This document shows, piece by piece, positions 50,235 to 59,015 of a DNA stretch of 64,000 nucleotides; positions within the stretch are counted from its first letter, which is position 1; each line of letters opens with the position of its first letter. Origin of the DNA: JADCCX01 sp031431475 (GTDB lineage: Bacteria > Pseudomonadota > Alphaproteobacteria > Rhizobiales > Beijerinckiaceae); the NCBI GenBank assembly GCA_031431475.1, contig JANPDL010000011.1, positions 8,415 to 72,414 on the forward strand, given 5' to 3'. The position numbers and the translations under genes were made by a program. The notes beneath the pieces are model-generated. The model saw only the letters and a list, made by a program, of their open reading frames with translations, was not told the DNA's origin and searched no databases.

Positions 50235-51247
50235 CACGCGTCCCCCAGAAATTCGCCATCAGTAATGGCTTGGCCGGTATGGCATAGGTAATCGCCACGG
50301 CGGACCATAGGCATGGTGCGCATGCAGAGCACCTTGCCAGAGGCGGTGAAATGCGACGGGACTGCTTGTCGTGACAGGTCATCCATTGGCCAGATCACAC
50401 CTGCGAGTTCGCCATCAGCGACAACATCGTTGAGGCTGGTGCGGGCTTCAAACAGGCCATCAACCTGTGCCACCACGAAAGCTGTGGCTGAGGCCGTGTG
50501 GTGCAGGGTGGTGCGTGTTGGGCTGACAGCGCCCCGCAATGTGCCGGCGTGACGAAGCAAGTTGAGAGTGCCTTCCCAGCCGATCTCGAAGGCATTGCGG
50601 TCAAACATCGCGCCGCCACCAAGTTCTGTGGCCACCATGACCACGCCGTGGCGCTCGCAGGCCGCTGACAATGAGCCACCAGAGGAGGTCGCCATGACGA
50701 CAGCGGTCAGTGGCGCGCCGAATGCGTGGCAGGCTGCAAGCTTGCGGGCGCGAAACGTGCGATCACCCACGCCATAGACATAGCCGCAAGGGCTGAAGAC
50801 AGATTTTGTGCCCCCTGAATGAAGATCAATGGCCACACTGGTCTGCGGCAGAATGGCCCGTTCAATGAAGTCAGCGATCATTGCAGTCGGGCCGCTCGTC
50901 GCGTGACCCGGAAACGCGCGGTTCATGTTCTGCTGGTCGATAGGCGAGGTCCGGCTGCGTGCTTCGACGGCAGGCCAGTTCACGCCGGGCATGATAATGA
51001 TGCGACCGGACACGTCTGCTGGCTCCAGCTCGGCCAGCAGCTTGCGGGCAATGACCAGCCCCTCGTATTCATCACCATGCACGCCTGCGGTTACAAACGC
51101 TGTCGGTCCGTCGCCGCCATGTATGACGGCAATCGGCACTGGAATCACACCGTAGGCGTGAACATTATCGGACCAGGACAGACGCAGATACCCTATGCGT
51201 TTGCCTCGTGCCTCAAGATCAATGCTGGCGGCCAGAGGTGGCGACAT
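50234..51247 (-). CDS. M14/AstE-type deacylase (succinylglutamate desuccinylase/aspartoacylase family)
   Basis: A 337-residue zinc hydrolase. The zinc site and catalytic elements are FVTAGVHGDEYEGLVIARKL near residue 53 (HxxE), NMNRAFPG near 108, and AIDLHSGG near 140 (third ligand His). It ends with a beta domain. The family cleaves N-acyl groups from amino acids (AstE, aspartoacylase, DoeB). Embedded between permease and ATPase genes of an amino-acid importer, it probably deacylates the imported compound. TGAGATG junction with the upstream permease places the start at 51247. Confidence 0.88.
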   Translation of the reverse strand: MSPPLAASIDLEARGKRIGYLRLSWSDNVHAYGVIPVPIAVIHGGDGPTAFVTAGVHGDEYEGLVIARKLLAELEPADVSGRIIIMPGVNWPAVEARSRTSPIDQQNMNRAFPGHATSGPTAMIADFIERAILPQTSVAIDLHSGGTKSVFSPCGYVYGVGDRTFRARKLAACHAFGAPLTAVVMATSSGGSLSAACERHGVVMVATELGGGAMFDRNAFEIGWEGTLNLLRHAGTLRGAVSPTRTTLHHTASATAFVVAQVDGLFEARTSLNDVVADGELAGVIWPMDDLSRQAVPSHFTASGKVLCMRTMPMVRRGDYLCHTGQAITDGEFLGDA

Positions 51248-51248
51248 C

Positions 51249-52172
51249 TCAGCTTCGCACGCCTGTCGCATCGCGTTCGAGGCGACCGAAAATCAGGGAC
51301 AGGCTCCAGCAGATCAGAAAGTAGATCAGCCCGACAAACAGCAGCACCTCGAACACGCGTTGCGTCGAGATCTGGATATCCTGCGCCACGAAAGTGAGTT
51401 CCTGTACCGAAACCAGAGAGACCAGCGACGAGTCCTTGATCATCTGGATGAACTGGTTCGACAAGGGTGGAATGACATTGCGCATAGCCTGTGGAAAGAC
51501 CACGAACCGCATCACGTCGAGGCGGGACATACCCAGACTGTTGCCCGCCTCGATTTGCGAGCGTGGAATGGATTCCAAGCCTGCACGGACAATCTCCGTA
51601 ACATAGGCTCCGGTGAACACGGAGAGGCAAATCAGGCCGACTATGAAATTCTCGATCCTGCCGGGCGGTCCGAAAAAGACGGATACCCACCATTGCACCT
51701 CCTGCGGCCAGCGCGCGACCCGGTCGGCAATGCCCAGCGAGGGCAGGATCTGGCTCGTGATGAAGAACACGAAAACAAAGACAAACACGATGGGCGGGAT
51801 GTTGCGGATCAGCATGACATAGCTCGTGCTGATCAGGCGTGGCAGCAGGCGGCGGCTGGTCCGCGCCCAGCCCATGATCGCGCCAATGACCGATGCCAGA
51901 AGGATACCCCAGACCGCCAGACGCAACGTCGTGGCGAGGCCAAGAAGGATGGCGTTGGGGACCCAGTTTCCGGTCTTGGGATCAATGCGTGCGATCCATG
52001 GCCAGACGGTGCTCCAGTCCCAGCGGTAGTACAGGACTACCTGGCTCCGCCAGACAAAGTATCCAAGTGCAGCGCCCAACAGCGCCAGAAGGACAGCATC
52101 GATCCAGCTGAACCGCAGCGCCTTCCGGCGCCGCAGCGGTTGTCTGTCAGACGCATGGGTAGTCTGGCTCAT
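51249..52172 (-). CDS. Polar amino-acid ABC transporter permease (HisM/GlnP type)
   Basis: A 307-residue permease with six or more transmembrane helices and an extended N-terminus (first helix FSWIDAVLLALLGAALGYFV). The large extra periplasmic segment before AILLGLATTLRLAVWGILL is typical of the AapQ-like long permeases. The family coupling motif is IEAGNSLGMSRLDVMRFVVF, followed by PQAMRNVIPPLSNQFIQMIK and DSSLVSLVSVQELT. It pairs with the permease at 53085. The ATG at 52172 lies just inside the gap after the binding-protein stop. Confidence 0.9.
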   Translation of the reverse strand: MSQTTHASDRQPLRRRKALRFSWIDAVLLALLGAALGYFVWRSQVVLYYRWDWSTVWPWIARIDPKTGNWVPNAILLGLATTLRLAVWGILLASVIGAIMGWARTSRRLLPRLISTSYVMLIRNIPPIVFVFVFVFFITSQILPSLGIADRVARWPQEVQWWVSVFFGPPGRIENFIVGLICLSVFTGAYVTEIVRAGLESIPRSQIEAGNSLGMSRLDVMRFVVFPQAMRNVIPPLSNQFIQMIKDSSLVSLVSVQELTFVAQDIQISTQRVFEVLLFVGLIYFLICWSLSLIFGRLERDATGVRS

Positions 52173-52194
52173 AGGGCCGGGCAGCCCTGGCCGT

Positions 52195-53034
52195 CTATTG
52201 CTTGACCTGATCCGCCCAGGCGCGACTGCGGAACCAGTAGTCACGACGCTCTTTCAGCCAGCCGCTGTCGCGATTTGCCGCGATCCAGGCATTAAAGAAG
52301 GCAAGCGCATCATGGTCGCCCTTGCGAACGGCAAAGCCTTCGACGCTGGTTGTGATGAAGGTATCCGTCGGCTTGAACAGGCGATCCGGATTCTGAAGGA
52401 CGGCAAATGTCGGTGCCGGCTCGCTGGTGATTGCAGCATGCGCATTGCCGTTCGCGACCTCTTGGTAGACGATAGCCGTATCATCGAACTGGCGAAGCGT
52501 GGCCTTCGGGAAGGTGGTCTCGATGTATTTGCAGGCCACCGTGCCACGACGGCAGACGAAGGTGACATTGGTCGCGTTATAGTCAGCAGGCCATGTCAGC
52601 TTTTCCGCCAGTTGCTTGCTGGCGGCTGCACCCGTTCCCGATTGGGAATAGGGAATGGTGAAATTGACCTGAATCGCGCGCGGCGTTGTAATGCTCAAGC
52701 CGCCGATGATCGTGTCAAACCGGCTCGCCAGGAGCGCCGGGATGATGCCGTCAAAGGCAGTGGGCACAAGTTCGAGTTCGACCTCAAGATCCGCTGCCAG
52801 TTTCTTGGCAACATCGACCTCGAAACCGATCCAGTCATTCTTGGTGTCACGCATGGCCCATGGCACAAAGCTTCCCATACCGACGATCAGCTTGCCGCGC
52901 CGCTTGATTGTGTCAATCAAATTGGCCGGAGCCGTCGCTTGAGCAGCAGCCGGTACGGCAGCGACTATGGTCAACAGGCCCGCGGCAACGAGGCCTCCGG
53001 CCAGCAGTGTCTTCAGTCTCTTGAACATCGTCAT
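52195..53034 (-). CDS. Polar amino-acid ABC binding protein, family 3
   Basis: A 279-residue periplasmic protein with a signal peptide (LKTLLAGGLVAAGLLTIVAAV..AAA). The SBP_bac_3 fold shows IDTIKRRGKLIVGMGSFVPW near residue 38, IGFEVDVAKKLAADLEVELE near 67, and FDTIIGGLSITTPRAIQVNF near 105. GSF..W and WIGFEVDVA contacts suggest an amino-acid-like ligand. The ATG at 53034 follows GGGGAGA. It lies between its two permease genes. Confidence 0.92.
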   Translation of the reverse strand: MTMFKRLKTLLAGGLVAAGLLTIVAAVPAAAQATAPANLIDTIKRRGKLIVGMGSFVPWAMRDTKNDWIGFEVDVAKKLAADLEVELELVPTAFDGIIPALLASRFDTIIGGLSITTPRAIQVNFTIPYSQSGTGAAASKQLAEKLTWPADYNATNVTFVCRRGTVACKYIETTFPKATLRQFDDTAIVYQEVANGNAHAAITSEPAPTFAVLQNPDRLFKPTDTFITTSVEGFAVRKGDHDALAFFNAWIAANRDSGWLKERRDYWFRSRAWADQVKQ

Positions 53035-53084
53035 CTCGGTCTCCCCATCGTTGACTCGTTAAGTCCAAAGCAAGCATTGCGCCA

Positions 53085-53924
53085 TCAGGCATGCCGGGCG
53101 CTTCCGAACCGTCGCTCCAGTCCCAGCACCAGAAGCGACAAAGACAGTGTGATCAGCAGATAAAGCCCGGCAACCGTCAACCAGATCTCAAACGCCATGA
53201 ATGTATCGGCAACAATCGTACGGCCTTCCGTGGTCAGGTCGAAAACAGCAATGACGCTGACGATGGCCGAGTGCTTGACCAGATTGACCAGAACACCAGC
53301 CAGCGGCGGCAGCATCAGCGGAACAGCCTGCGGCAGGATCACGTCACGGTAGATGTCGAGGGACCGTAGGCCCAGTGAACGCGCCGCTTCCCATTGTCCA
53401 CGACGAACCGCGATGATGCCGCCACGAATGATCTCGGCTGCGAAGGCGCCTTCATAGAACGCCAGACACAGCACTCCGGCCCAGAAACGCGGGATGCCGA
53501 GAATATGGGCGATAATGAAATAGAAGATCAGGACCTGCACCAGCAGCGGGGTGTTGCGGATGATTTCCAGATACACCCTGGCGATTCCACGTCCTACAAT
53601 GCTTGGTGATAATCGGAGCAGCGCTGTCGCCAGACCGATCACCAGCGAGAGTGCCAGCGCAATGGCGGATATCTGCAGTGTAACGACAAGCCCCTTCATC
53701 AGCGGGCCCCAGATGATCTGGCCGTCGATGGTCCGCCACAGGTACCGCTGCACCCGAAACCACTGCCAGTTGTAGCCCATGTTCTGCGCACCGCGCAGAA
53801 TGACCCAACCAAGCGCTGCCACGAACAGCGTGAACGAGATGACATCGATCACCATGGCCCGGCGCGCCTTTGCTTTCCGGCGGTCACGGGCCGGGACAGC
53901 GGATGTGGCGCTGACGGCCTGCAT
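53085..53924 (-). CDS. Polar amino-acid ABC transporter permease (HisQ/GlnP type)
   Basis: A 279-residue permease. A basic N-terminal tail (ARDRRKAKARRAMVIDVISF) precedes the first helix; GLVVTLQISAIALALSLVIG starts the core. ARVYLEIIRNTPLLVQVLIF and WEAARSLGLRSLDIYRDVIL, then PQAVPLMLPPLAGVLVNLVK, are the family motifs. The ATG at 53924 is 1 bp past the Rieske stop (TGAGATG), so the Rieske oxygenase and the transporter are translationally coupled. This suggests that the importer carries the Rieske substrate. Confidence 0.91.
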   Translation of the reverse strand: MQAVSATSAVPARDRRKAKARRAMVIDVISFTLFVAALGWVILRGAQNMGYNWQWFRVQRYLWRTIDGQIIWGPLMKGLVVTLQISAIALALSLVIGLATALLRLSPSIVGRGIARVYLEIIRNTPLLVQVLIFYFIIAHILGIPRFWAGVLCLAFYEGAFAAEIIRGGIIAVRRGQWEAARSLGLRSLDIYRDVILPQAVPLMLPPLAGVLVNLVKHSAIVSVIAVFDLTTEGRTIVADTFMAFEIWLTVAGLYLLITLSLSLLVLGLERRFGSARHA

Positions 53925-53925
53925 C

Positions 53926-54960
53926 TCAGGCTGCTGCTGCGGCTGTACCGCCCGCAGCAATCCGGCTGTTCAACAGTTTCCGGAAACGAAGCGCTCCCGC
54001 ATCCAATGCCAGATCGAGATGCGGTGTCTTCTTGTTCGCCATGCCGATATGGACGGCCTCCAGCACGTCCTTGTCCTCCAGGAAGGCGTTGAGCGCGCCG
54101 GCGTTCATTTTCTCCGAAATGGCGCTGTCATCCGGGTCAGTGTTGCGGTGCTGGAACCAGTAGTAGCGGGTGTTGTTCTCATTGATCGGCGTCATGAAAT
54201 TGTACGAGATATTGACATAGGTCTTCTCGTGCATGGACAAGCCAAGGCCGCCGAAACCGGCAGGCGCAAAGATCGACTTGTTGATGCCGATGGATGGCAG
54301 AACACATTCATAATGCTGCTTGCGATCAACATTGCCCGCAAACTTGAGGAGAGGCGCATAATAGGGCGGTGGCGCTGTGTCCTTCATCCAGCGCCATACC
54401 GTAACGCCGTTGGCTTCCACGTCAATCGACAGCGGGGTATCGTCGGTTTTGGCCCCAGCGAATGAGCCGACGTGAACCCAGGCGACATGGGCCGGGTCCA
54501 GCAGGTTGTCGACGATGTAGAGATAATTGCAGGCAATCGGCATGTCGCCGCCTTTCGTGCGGCCCCAGGTCGGATCATCATACTGTGGAATATCGATGAT
54601 GGTGCTCTCGTCAGCCATTGCCGGATCGCCCATCCAGATCCAGACAAAGCCGTAACGGTCCTTCGTTGGATAGCGCCTGACTGTAGCGCCTGTCGGGATG
54701 CGTCCCTGCGTGGGTGCCGCAACGCAGGTCCCGCCCTGATCGAAGGTGAGGCCATGATAGCCGCAAACAATGCGGTCATTCACCAGCGAGCCCATCGAGA
54801 GGGGAAGTTTCCGGTGCGGACACGCATCTTCCAATGCGGCAACGTCGCCATCAGCCGAGCGGTACATGACGATATTCTCACCCAGGATCGTGAGCGCTTT
54901 CAGGCTGTGGCCAACCTCGTGTGTCCAGCCCGCAACATACCAGCTGTCCTTCAGATACAC
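53926..54960 (-). CDS. Rieske non-heme iron oxygenase (VanA/phthalate-family alpha subunit)
   Basis: A 344-residue ring-hydroxylating/demethylating-type oxygenase. The Rieske [2Fe-2S] site is ACPHRKLPLSMG near residue 47 plus DRIVCGYHGLTFDQGG near 64 (CxH...CxxH). The mononuclear iron facial triad is NLLDPAHVAWVHVG near 152. Similarity pattern and length are of VanA-type O- or N-demethylases, smaller than ring dioxygenase alpha subunits. The reductase is encoded 150 bp upstream on the same strand. Start is GTG with AGGAG 7 bases upstream. Substrate unknown; N-demethylation is inferred from the sox genes. Confidence 0.9.
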   Translation of the reverse strand: MYLKDSWYVAGWTHEVGHSLKALTILGENIVMYRSADGDVAALEDACPHRKLPLSMGSLVNDRIVCGYHGLTFDQGGTCVAAPTQGRIPTGATVRRYPTKDRYGFVWIWMGDPAMADESTIIDIPQYDDPTWGRTKGGDMPIACNYLYIVDNLLDPAHVAWVHVGSFAGAKTDDTPLSIDVEANGVTVWRWMKDTAPPPYYAPLLKFAGNVDRKQHYECVLPSIGINKSIFAPAGFGGLGLSMHEKTYVNISYNFMTPINENNTRYYWFQHRNTDPDDSAISEKMNAGALNAFLEDKDVLEAVHIGMANKKTPHLDLALDAGALRFRKLLNSRIAAGGTAAAAA

Positions 54961-55025
54961 GCGTCATCTCCTGTGCCAGTGCCATGCCCAACAGGTTGTG
55001 CGCCCGTGGTTGCATCAACACGCAT

Positions 55026-55043
55026 AATTTGATCCAGAGTAAA
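55026..55043. promoter_or_regulatory. Candidate operator A upstream of the Rieske gene
   Basis: AATTTGATCCAGAGTAAA, 66 bp upstream of the Rieske GTG. It matches 16 of 18 bases of the site at 56267-56284 upstream of the reductase gene, in the same orientation. It is likely bound by the XRE-cupin or LysR regulator of the island. Confidence 0.55.
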
Positions 55044-55109
55044 CTTTTGCATGAGCAGCCTTTGTACGTCAAATGGCAAGCAAACAGATTGGAACGAAGG
55101 CTACGAACT

Positions 55110-56147
55110 TCAGATATCGATGCGCAGTGGACCATCAGGAACCGAGCAGCACAGCAGCGCCTTGCCCGGCCCGGGCTCGTCGAGCGGCTCTTCAATGTAG
55201 CGTACCTGACCCTCGACGTCGCACATGCAGGTGCCGCATATGCCATTGCGACAGGAGAAGGCCGGACTCAGCCCTTGCGACTCGGCGAAATCGAGCAAGG
55301 TGCGATGCCCGCCATCCCAGTTTCTGCTGATCCCCGACTTCGTGAAGCAGATGAGGGGCATTTCCCCGGTATTCAGGGACGGGTCGGGCATTTCCTTCGG
55401 GGGCACGAAAGCAGCGGCTGCGGTAGCGGCCAGTTTTCTCGCGGGTCCAAAGAACTCATAGGCTATGCGCTCCTCGCGGATGCCAAGGGACAGCACGATG
55501 TCGAACATCGCCTGCATGAATGGCGGCGGACCGCAGAGATAGACATCGTAGTCGTCCAGCGGAAGAAGCGTGCGGAGGTACTCACGGGTGATACGACCGC
55601 CTGAATCGGATAAGCACGTCACGCTTGTGATGTGACTGGCACGGCTGGCGAGCGCAGTAATTTCGTCAGTAAAGGGCAACTGCCGCTCGTTCCGCACGGC
55701 ATGGACCAGCCACGTTGGGCGTGACGGGTCTGCCGCGAGCGCACGCGCCATGGACAGCAGCGGCGTGATGCCAATTCCACCCGCAAGCAACAGGGCAGGG
55801 CGGGTTGATGTCCGGTCCAGTGTGAAATGGCCCTTTGGCCCGGTTGCCTTGATCGTTGCGCCCACAGGCATAGCATCATGCATATGCTTGGCACCCAGCC
55901 CGCCCGGCTCCTTTCGGACGCTGATGCGGTAATGCGTGAGGTCGGTCGGGTCGGACGACAGGGAGTAGTTGCGGGGCACCGCCTTGCCGTCGGGGGTGAT
56001 GACACGGAACGTCAGGAATTGACCCGGCATGAAGCCCGCAAGCGCTAATCCATCCTCCGCAGCCAGATGCAGGGAGACAACCGTACTACTCTCCTGCACC
56101 CGGCGCGTCACGCGCAGCCGCCGCCAACCTTGTGTCAATGCTGCCAT
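55110..56147 (-). CDS. Rieske oxygenase reductase (FNR domain plus C-terminal 2Fe-2S ferredoxin)
   Basis: A 345-residue electron-transfer protein. The flavin-binding barrel has KAVPRNYSLSSDPTDLTHYR near residue 65. The nucleotide-binding domain has LLAGGIGITPLLSMARAL near 118 and YLCGPPPFMQAMF near 215. The C-terminal plant-type ferredoxin domain has SCRNGICGTCMCDVEG (three cysteines) and LLCCSVP (the fourth). It passes electrons from NAD(P)H to the Rieske oxygenase. The ATG at 56147 has AAGGCGG upstream and removes nine odd N-terminal residues. Confidence 0.9.
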   Translation of the reverse strand: MAALTQGWRRLRVTRRVQESSTVVSLHLAAEDGLALAGFMPGQFLTFRVITPDGKAVPRNYSLSSDPTDLTHYRISVRKEPGGLGAKHMHDAMPVGATIKATGPKGHFTLDRTSTRPALLLAGGIGITPLLSMARALAADPSRPTWLVHAVRNERQLPFTDEITALASRASHITSVTCLSDSGGRITREYLRTLLPLDDYDVYLCGPPPFMQAMFDIVLSLGIREERIAYEFFGPARKLAATAAAAFVPPKEMPDPSLNTGEMPLICFTKSGISRNWDGGHRTLLDFAESQGLSPAFSCRNGICGTCMCDVEGQVRYIEEPLDEPGPGKALLCCSVPDGPLRIDI

Positions 56148-56266
56148 GATGCCGCCTTGTCCGCACAAAGGCACGCCATGAGCTTTTGGTTTTGCGCAAG
56201 ATACCGGGCTTTCAGGCGCTGCATGTGGGTTTCCCTGGTCATGTTCAATGTTGCGCCAACCTATAG

Positions 56267-56284
56267 AATTTGATCGACAGTAAA
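56267..56284. promoter_or_regulatory. Candidate operator B upstream of reductase and M29 genes
   Basis: AATTTGATCGACAGTAAA, in the region between the divergent reductase (start 56147) and M29-like gene (start 56340). It is a 16/18 match to the site at 55026-55043, so the same regulator probably controls the Rieske operon, its reductase and perhaps the rightward M29-XRE operon. Confidence 0.55.
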
Positions 56285-56339
56285 TCCTGCCCTGTGTAGC
56301 GTGGCAACGTCAAACCCTAAGAATGCTACGGGGACTGGT

Positions 56340-57437
56340 ATGGGCATCGATTCTGCCGCACTCGAGCGCGGCGCGCGGAATCTCCTCCTTAACTGCGCCG
56401 GGGCAAAGCCCGGTGAAAGCCTGCTGATCCTTTATGAGGACCCTGCAACTGGCTACTTCGGACCTGGCCTTGCGGAGGATATTGCTGGCCTCGCCAGAGG
56501 CGTAGGCCTGCATGTGACCATGCTGAAGACACCGTTCACGCCAGATGTCGATACGCTCACACCGCAGCAGGAAGCCGCAGTGAAAGCAAACGATCACGCG
56601 CTGTTCCTTGCGCGGCTTGGTGATCAACTGCGGTTCAAGGCCATGCCAAAAGGAAGTCGTCCTGTGGTCAGTTATGTGCTCGACCAGGAGGCGCTGGCGT
56701 CTGACTTCGGCACCGCTGACTATGAGGCTTTTGCAGCACTGAAAACCGCTTTCAACGAGCTGTTTCTCAAAGCCCAACGGATCAGGGTGACTTGCCCTCT
56801 TGGTACGGATTTTGAAGGAACTGCGGCCCCCGTCGAAGCCAACGGGGCGGACGACGTCACCATCAAGCGCTATCCGATGTCCGTCTTTGCACCCCTTGAT
56901 GCGCGAGGCTTTGCCGGCAGAGTGGCTGTGGCGCATCTGCTTGTTGGCACGGGATCGCGCTACTACGACCCGTACGGCATCAGGCTGGAGAGCGTGCTTC
57001 TCGCACATATCGCAGATGGCCAGTTGCGGGGCTGGCAGGGTGACGCTGCGGATGTACGGCGTGCCGAGAAGCATTACAGCGATGTTGCGCAGAAATTCGG
57101 CATCGACGGCAGCAGCGTGCATTCGTGGCACGCAGGTATTCATCCCGGCTGTGCTTTCACAGGCTGCGCGCATGATCACTACGAGCGCTGGAGCGGCTCT
57201 GCCTTCGGGAATCCTCGCCTGCTGCATTTTCACACCTGCGGCACCTATGCGCCGGGCGAAATCTGCTGGAACATCGTTGATCCCACGATTGAAGTGGACG
57301 GTATTCGGATCTGGGAAAGCGGTCGTATACAGATCGCATGCCTGCCGGGAGCTGACACAATCCTGCGCGATCACCCTGAGATCCGGGCATTGTTCGACAG
57401 GCCCGAGCAGCGTATCGGCCTGGCTGTGGCAGCATGA
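56340..57437 (+). CDS. M29 aminopeptidase / NicX-like metalloprotein
   Basis: About 365 residues of the aminopeptidase T (M29) superfamily, which also includes 2,5-dihydroxypyridine 5,6-dioxygenase NicX. Visible blocks are NCAGAKPGESLLILYEDPAT near residue 15, CPLGTDFEGTAAP near 146, SWHAGIHPGC near 262 and LLHFHTCGTYAPGEICWN near 290; the His-rich C-terminal blocks are more like NicX-type than peptidase. It could be a peptidase or a ring-cleaving iron enzyme. I chose the ATG at 56340, which has GGGGA 5 bases upstream, over a GTG at 56301. It overlaps the regulator gene by 4 bp. Confidence 0.78.
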   Translation: MGIDSAALERGARNLLLNCAGAKPGESLLILYEDPATGYFGPGLAEDIAGLARGVGLHVTMLKTPFTPDVDTLTPQQEAAVKANDHALFLARLGDQLRFKAMPKGSRPVVSYVLDQEALASDFGTADYEAFAALKTAFNELFLKAQRIRVTCPLGTDFEGTAAPVEANGADDVTIKRYPMSVFAPLDARGFAGRVAVAHLLVGTGSRYYDPYGIRLESVLLAHIADGQLRGWQGDAADVRRAEKHYSDVAQKFGIDGSSVHSWHAGIHPGCAFTGCAHDHYERWSGSAFGNPRLLHFHTCGTYAPGEICWNIVDPTIEVDGIRIWESGRIQIACLPGADTILRDHPEIRALFDRPEQRIGLAVAA

Positions 57438-58063
57438 ACGCGCCTGTGCCTGAGGACAATGATGCCGGTGCAGGCTGGAAGCCCGGACAGGTCGGCAACA
57501 TCAATGTCGCGGTCGGTCGCACGATCCGTGAGCTTCGCGAGTTGCGAAAGATCACAGCGCGCGACCTTGCGAAGCGGGCGGGCGTGTCTGCGGGAATGAT
57601 TTCCCGGATCGAAAGCGGACAGGTCTCGCCGTCGCTCAGCGTCCTGGAAATGCTGGCCATGGCGCTGGAAGTACCTGTCGCAGGCTTTTTCCGCGACACA
57701 GGATCAGCGATCTCGGACTTCACCCATGTGCGGAAGGGGCAAGGGCTCCTCTCGACACGTATCATGGGGCAGCATGCCCACGAATTTGCAGCCCTTGGAT
57801 TTCATCGGAGAAACGATCTCCAGTTCGAAGCAGTCCTTGTCACGCTTGAGCGCAATGCGGACATCTCGCCGCCGACCTATACCGGTCATGGCTGCGTCTT
57901 CGTCTATGTGCTCGAAGGCAAGGCGCGCTATCGCTACGGTCGCAAGGAAGTTCTGCTTGGCGAGGGCGACTCGATCTGTCTTGATGCCGAGGTGCGCTAC
58001 GGCATTCAGGAGGTCATGACACCGTGTTTGCGCTTCCTCTCGGTACAGGCCGAGAGGCGCTGA
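57434..58063 (+). CDS. XRE-family regulator with C-terminal cupin domain
   Basis: A 209-residue regulator. The N-terminal helix-turn-helix is AVGRTIRELRELRKITARDL, then AKRAGVSAGMISRIESGQVS (about residues 25-60). The C-terminal cupin has YTGHGCVFVYVLEGKARYRY (about 145-165) and LGEGDSICLDAEVRYGIQEV. This PuuR-like architecture senses small catabolic substrates. ATGA overlap with the M29 gene and TGATG overlap with the next small frame place it in the middle of a coupled operon. It is the best candidate to bind the 18-bp motif shared upstream of the Rieske genes. Confidence 0.9.
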   Translation: MNAPVPEDNDAGAGWKPGQVGNINVAVGRTIRELRELRKITARDLAKRAGVSAGMISRIESGQVSPSLSVLEMLAMALEVPVAGFFRDTGSAISDFTHVRKGQGLLSTRIMGQHAHEFAALGFHRRNDLQFEAVLVTLERNADISPPTYTGHGCVFVYVLEGKARYRYGRKEVLLGEGDSICLDAEVRYGIQEVMTPCLRFLSVQAERR

Positions 58064-58200
58064 TGGCTGACGCGGCAAAATCGTATTCCGTGAACCGGGT
58101 TGACAGCCTCGGGCGGACGGCTGAACTTCATGCGCTGTCAGCATTGACCTTCGCATTCCTCGCAGAAATTTCTCTCACCTCATCGGAGCATCCATCATGA
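58063..58200 (+). CDS. Candidate 45-residue small protein, translationally coupled on both sides
   Basis: An open frame beginning MADAAKSYSVNRVDSLGRTA and ending ISLTSSEHPS. Its ATG overlaps the regulator stop (TGATG), and its TGA overlaps the binding-protein ATG (ATGA). It fills the whole 133-bp gap between the two genes with no spare bases. It has no signal peptide and a mildly hydrophobic centre (ALSALTFAFLAEI). The peptide may exist only to couple translation, or the frame may be chance. No family is recognised. Confidence 0.4.
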   Translation: MADAAKSYSVNRVDSLGRTAELHALSALTFAFLAEISLTSSEHPS

Positions 58201-59012
58201 AAAGACGTGACCTTGCGAAGTCCCTCCTGCTGGCCGGCACGGCAGTGGCTATCAGCCGTGCCGCGCAGGCACAGGCCCCAGCACCCGTACCCACAGGCAC
58301 TCACCGGCTGGCCGAAGTTCTCAAACGCGGGACCATACGGATCGGGACCACTGGCGACTTCAATCCCATGTCTTTCCGCAATCCCGGCTCCAATGAATAC
58401 ACCGGCTTTGATATCGAGGCGATGACACAGTTCGCTGCTGATCTCGGCGTCAAGATCGAATGGGTGCCGACGGAATGGGCGACACTGGTAGCGGGCATCG
58501 CCTCCAACCGCTTCGATATCTTCTCGGGTGCTTCGGTCGCTATGGGCCGCGCCCGCACTGCGGCCTTCAGCGTGCCCTATCTGGAGGCTGGCACCGTGCC
58601 GCTGTCATCAAAGGCCAGCGCCGACAAGTTCAAGACATGGGAATCAATCAACGCCGCCGGTGTTCGCGTCGCGGTCAGCATGGGTACTGTGTTCCACGAT
58701 CAGGCGAAGCAGCATTTCCCGCTGGCCACCATCAATGCCGTCCAGACACCTGCCACTGGCTTCCAGGAGGTTCTGGCCGGTCGTGCCGATGTGACGATCA
58801 CCAGCAACGTCGAAGCCTCGACACTGGTCAAGCGCTTCGACCAGCTGGCCATCAATGTGCAGGGCGCTGACATGCGCAACAAGCGCCCCTTCGCCTATGT
58901 TCTGCCGCAGGATGATGTCACCTGGCTCAATTATGTGAATACGTGGGTCACGCTCAAGCGCATCGAGGGCTATTTTGCCGGGCTGGAGAAGAAGTGGCTG
59001 CCGACGGCCTGA
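58197..59012 (+). CDS. Periplasmic binding protein, family 3, Tat-type signal
   Basis: A 271-residue protein with twin-arginine-like signal MKRRDLAKSLLLAGTAVAIS then AAQAQA. The SBP_bac_3 fold shows LAEVLKRGTIRIGTTGDFNP near residue 38, YTGFDIEAMTQFAADLGVKI near 68, and NRFDIFSGASVAMGRARTAA near 103. It resembles the cyclohexadienyl-dehydratase/amino-acid-binding group. GGAG lies 8 bases upstream of the ATG. The partner permease is 3 bp downstream. Confidence 0.9.
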   Translation: MKRRDLAKSLLLAGTAVAISRAAQAQAPAPVPTGTHRLAEVLKRGTIRIGTTGDFNPMSFRNPGSNEYTGFDIEAMTQFAADLGVKIEWVPTEWATLVAGIASNRFDIFSGASVAMGRARTAAFSVPYLEAGTVPLSSKASADKFKTWESINAAGVRVAVSMGTVFHDQAKQHFPLATINAVQTPATGFQEVLAGRADVTITSNVEASTLVKRFDQLAINVQGADMRNKRPFAYVLPQDDVTWLNYVNTWVTLKRIEGYFAGLEKKWLPTA

Positions 59013-59015
59013 GAC

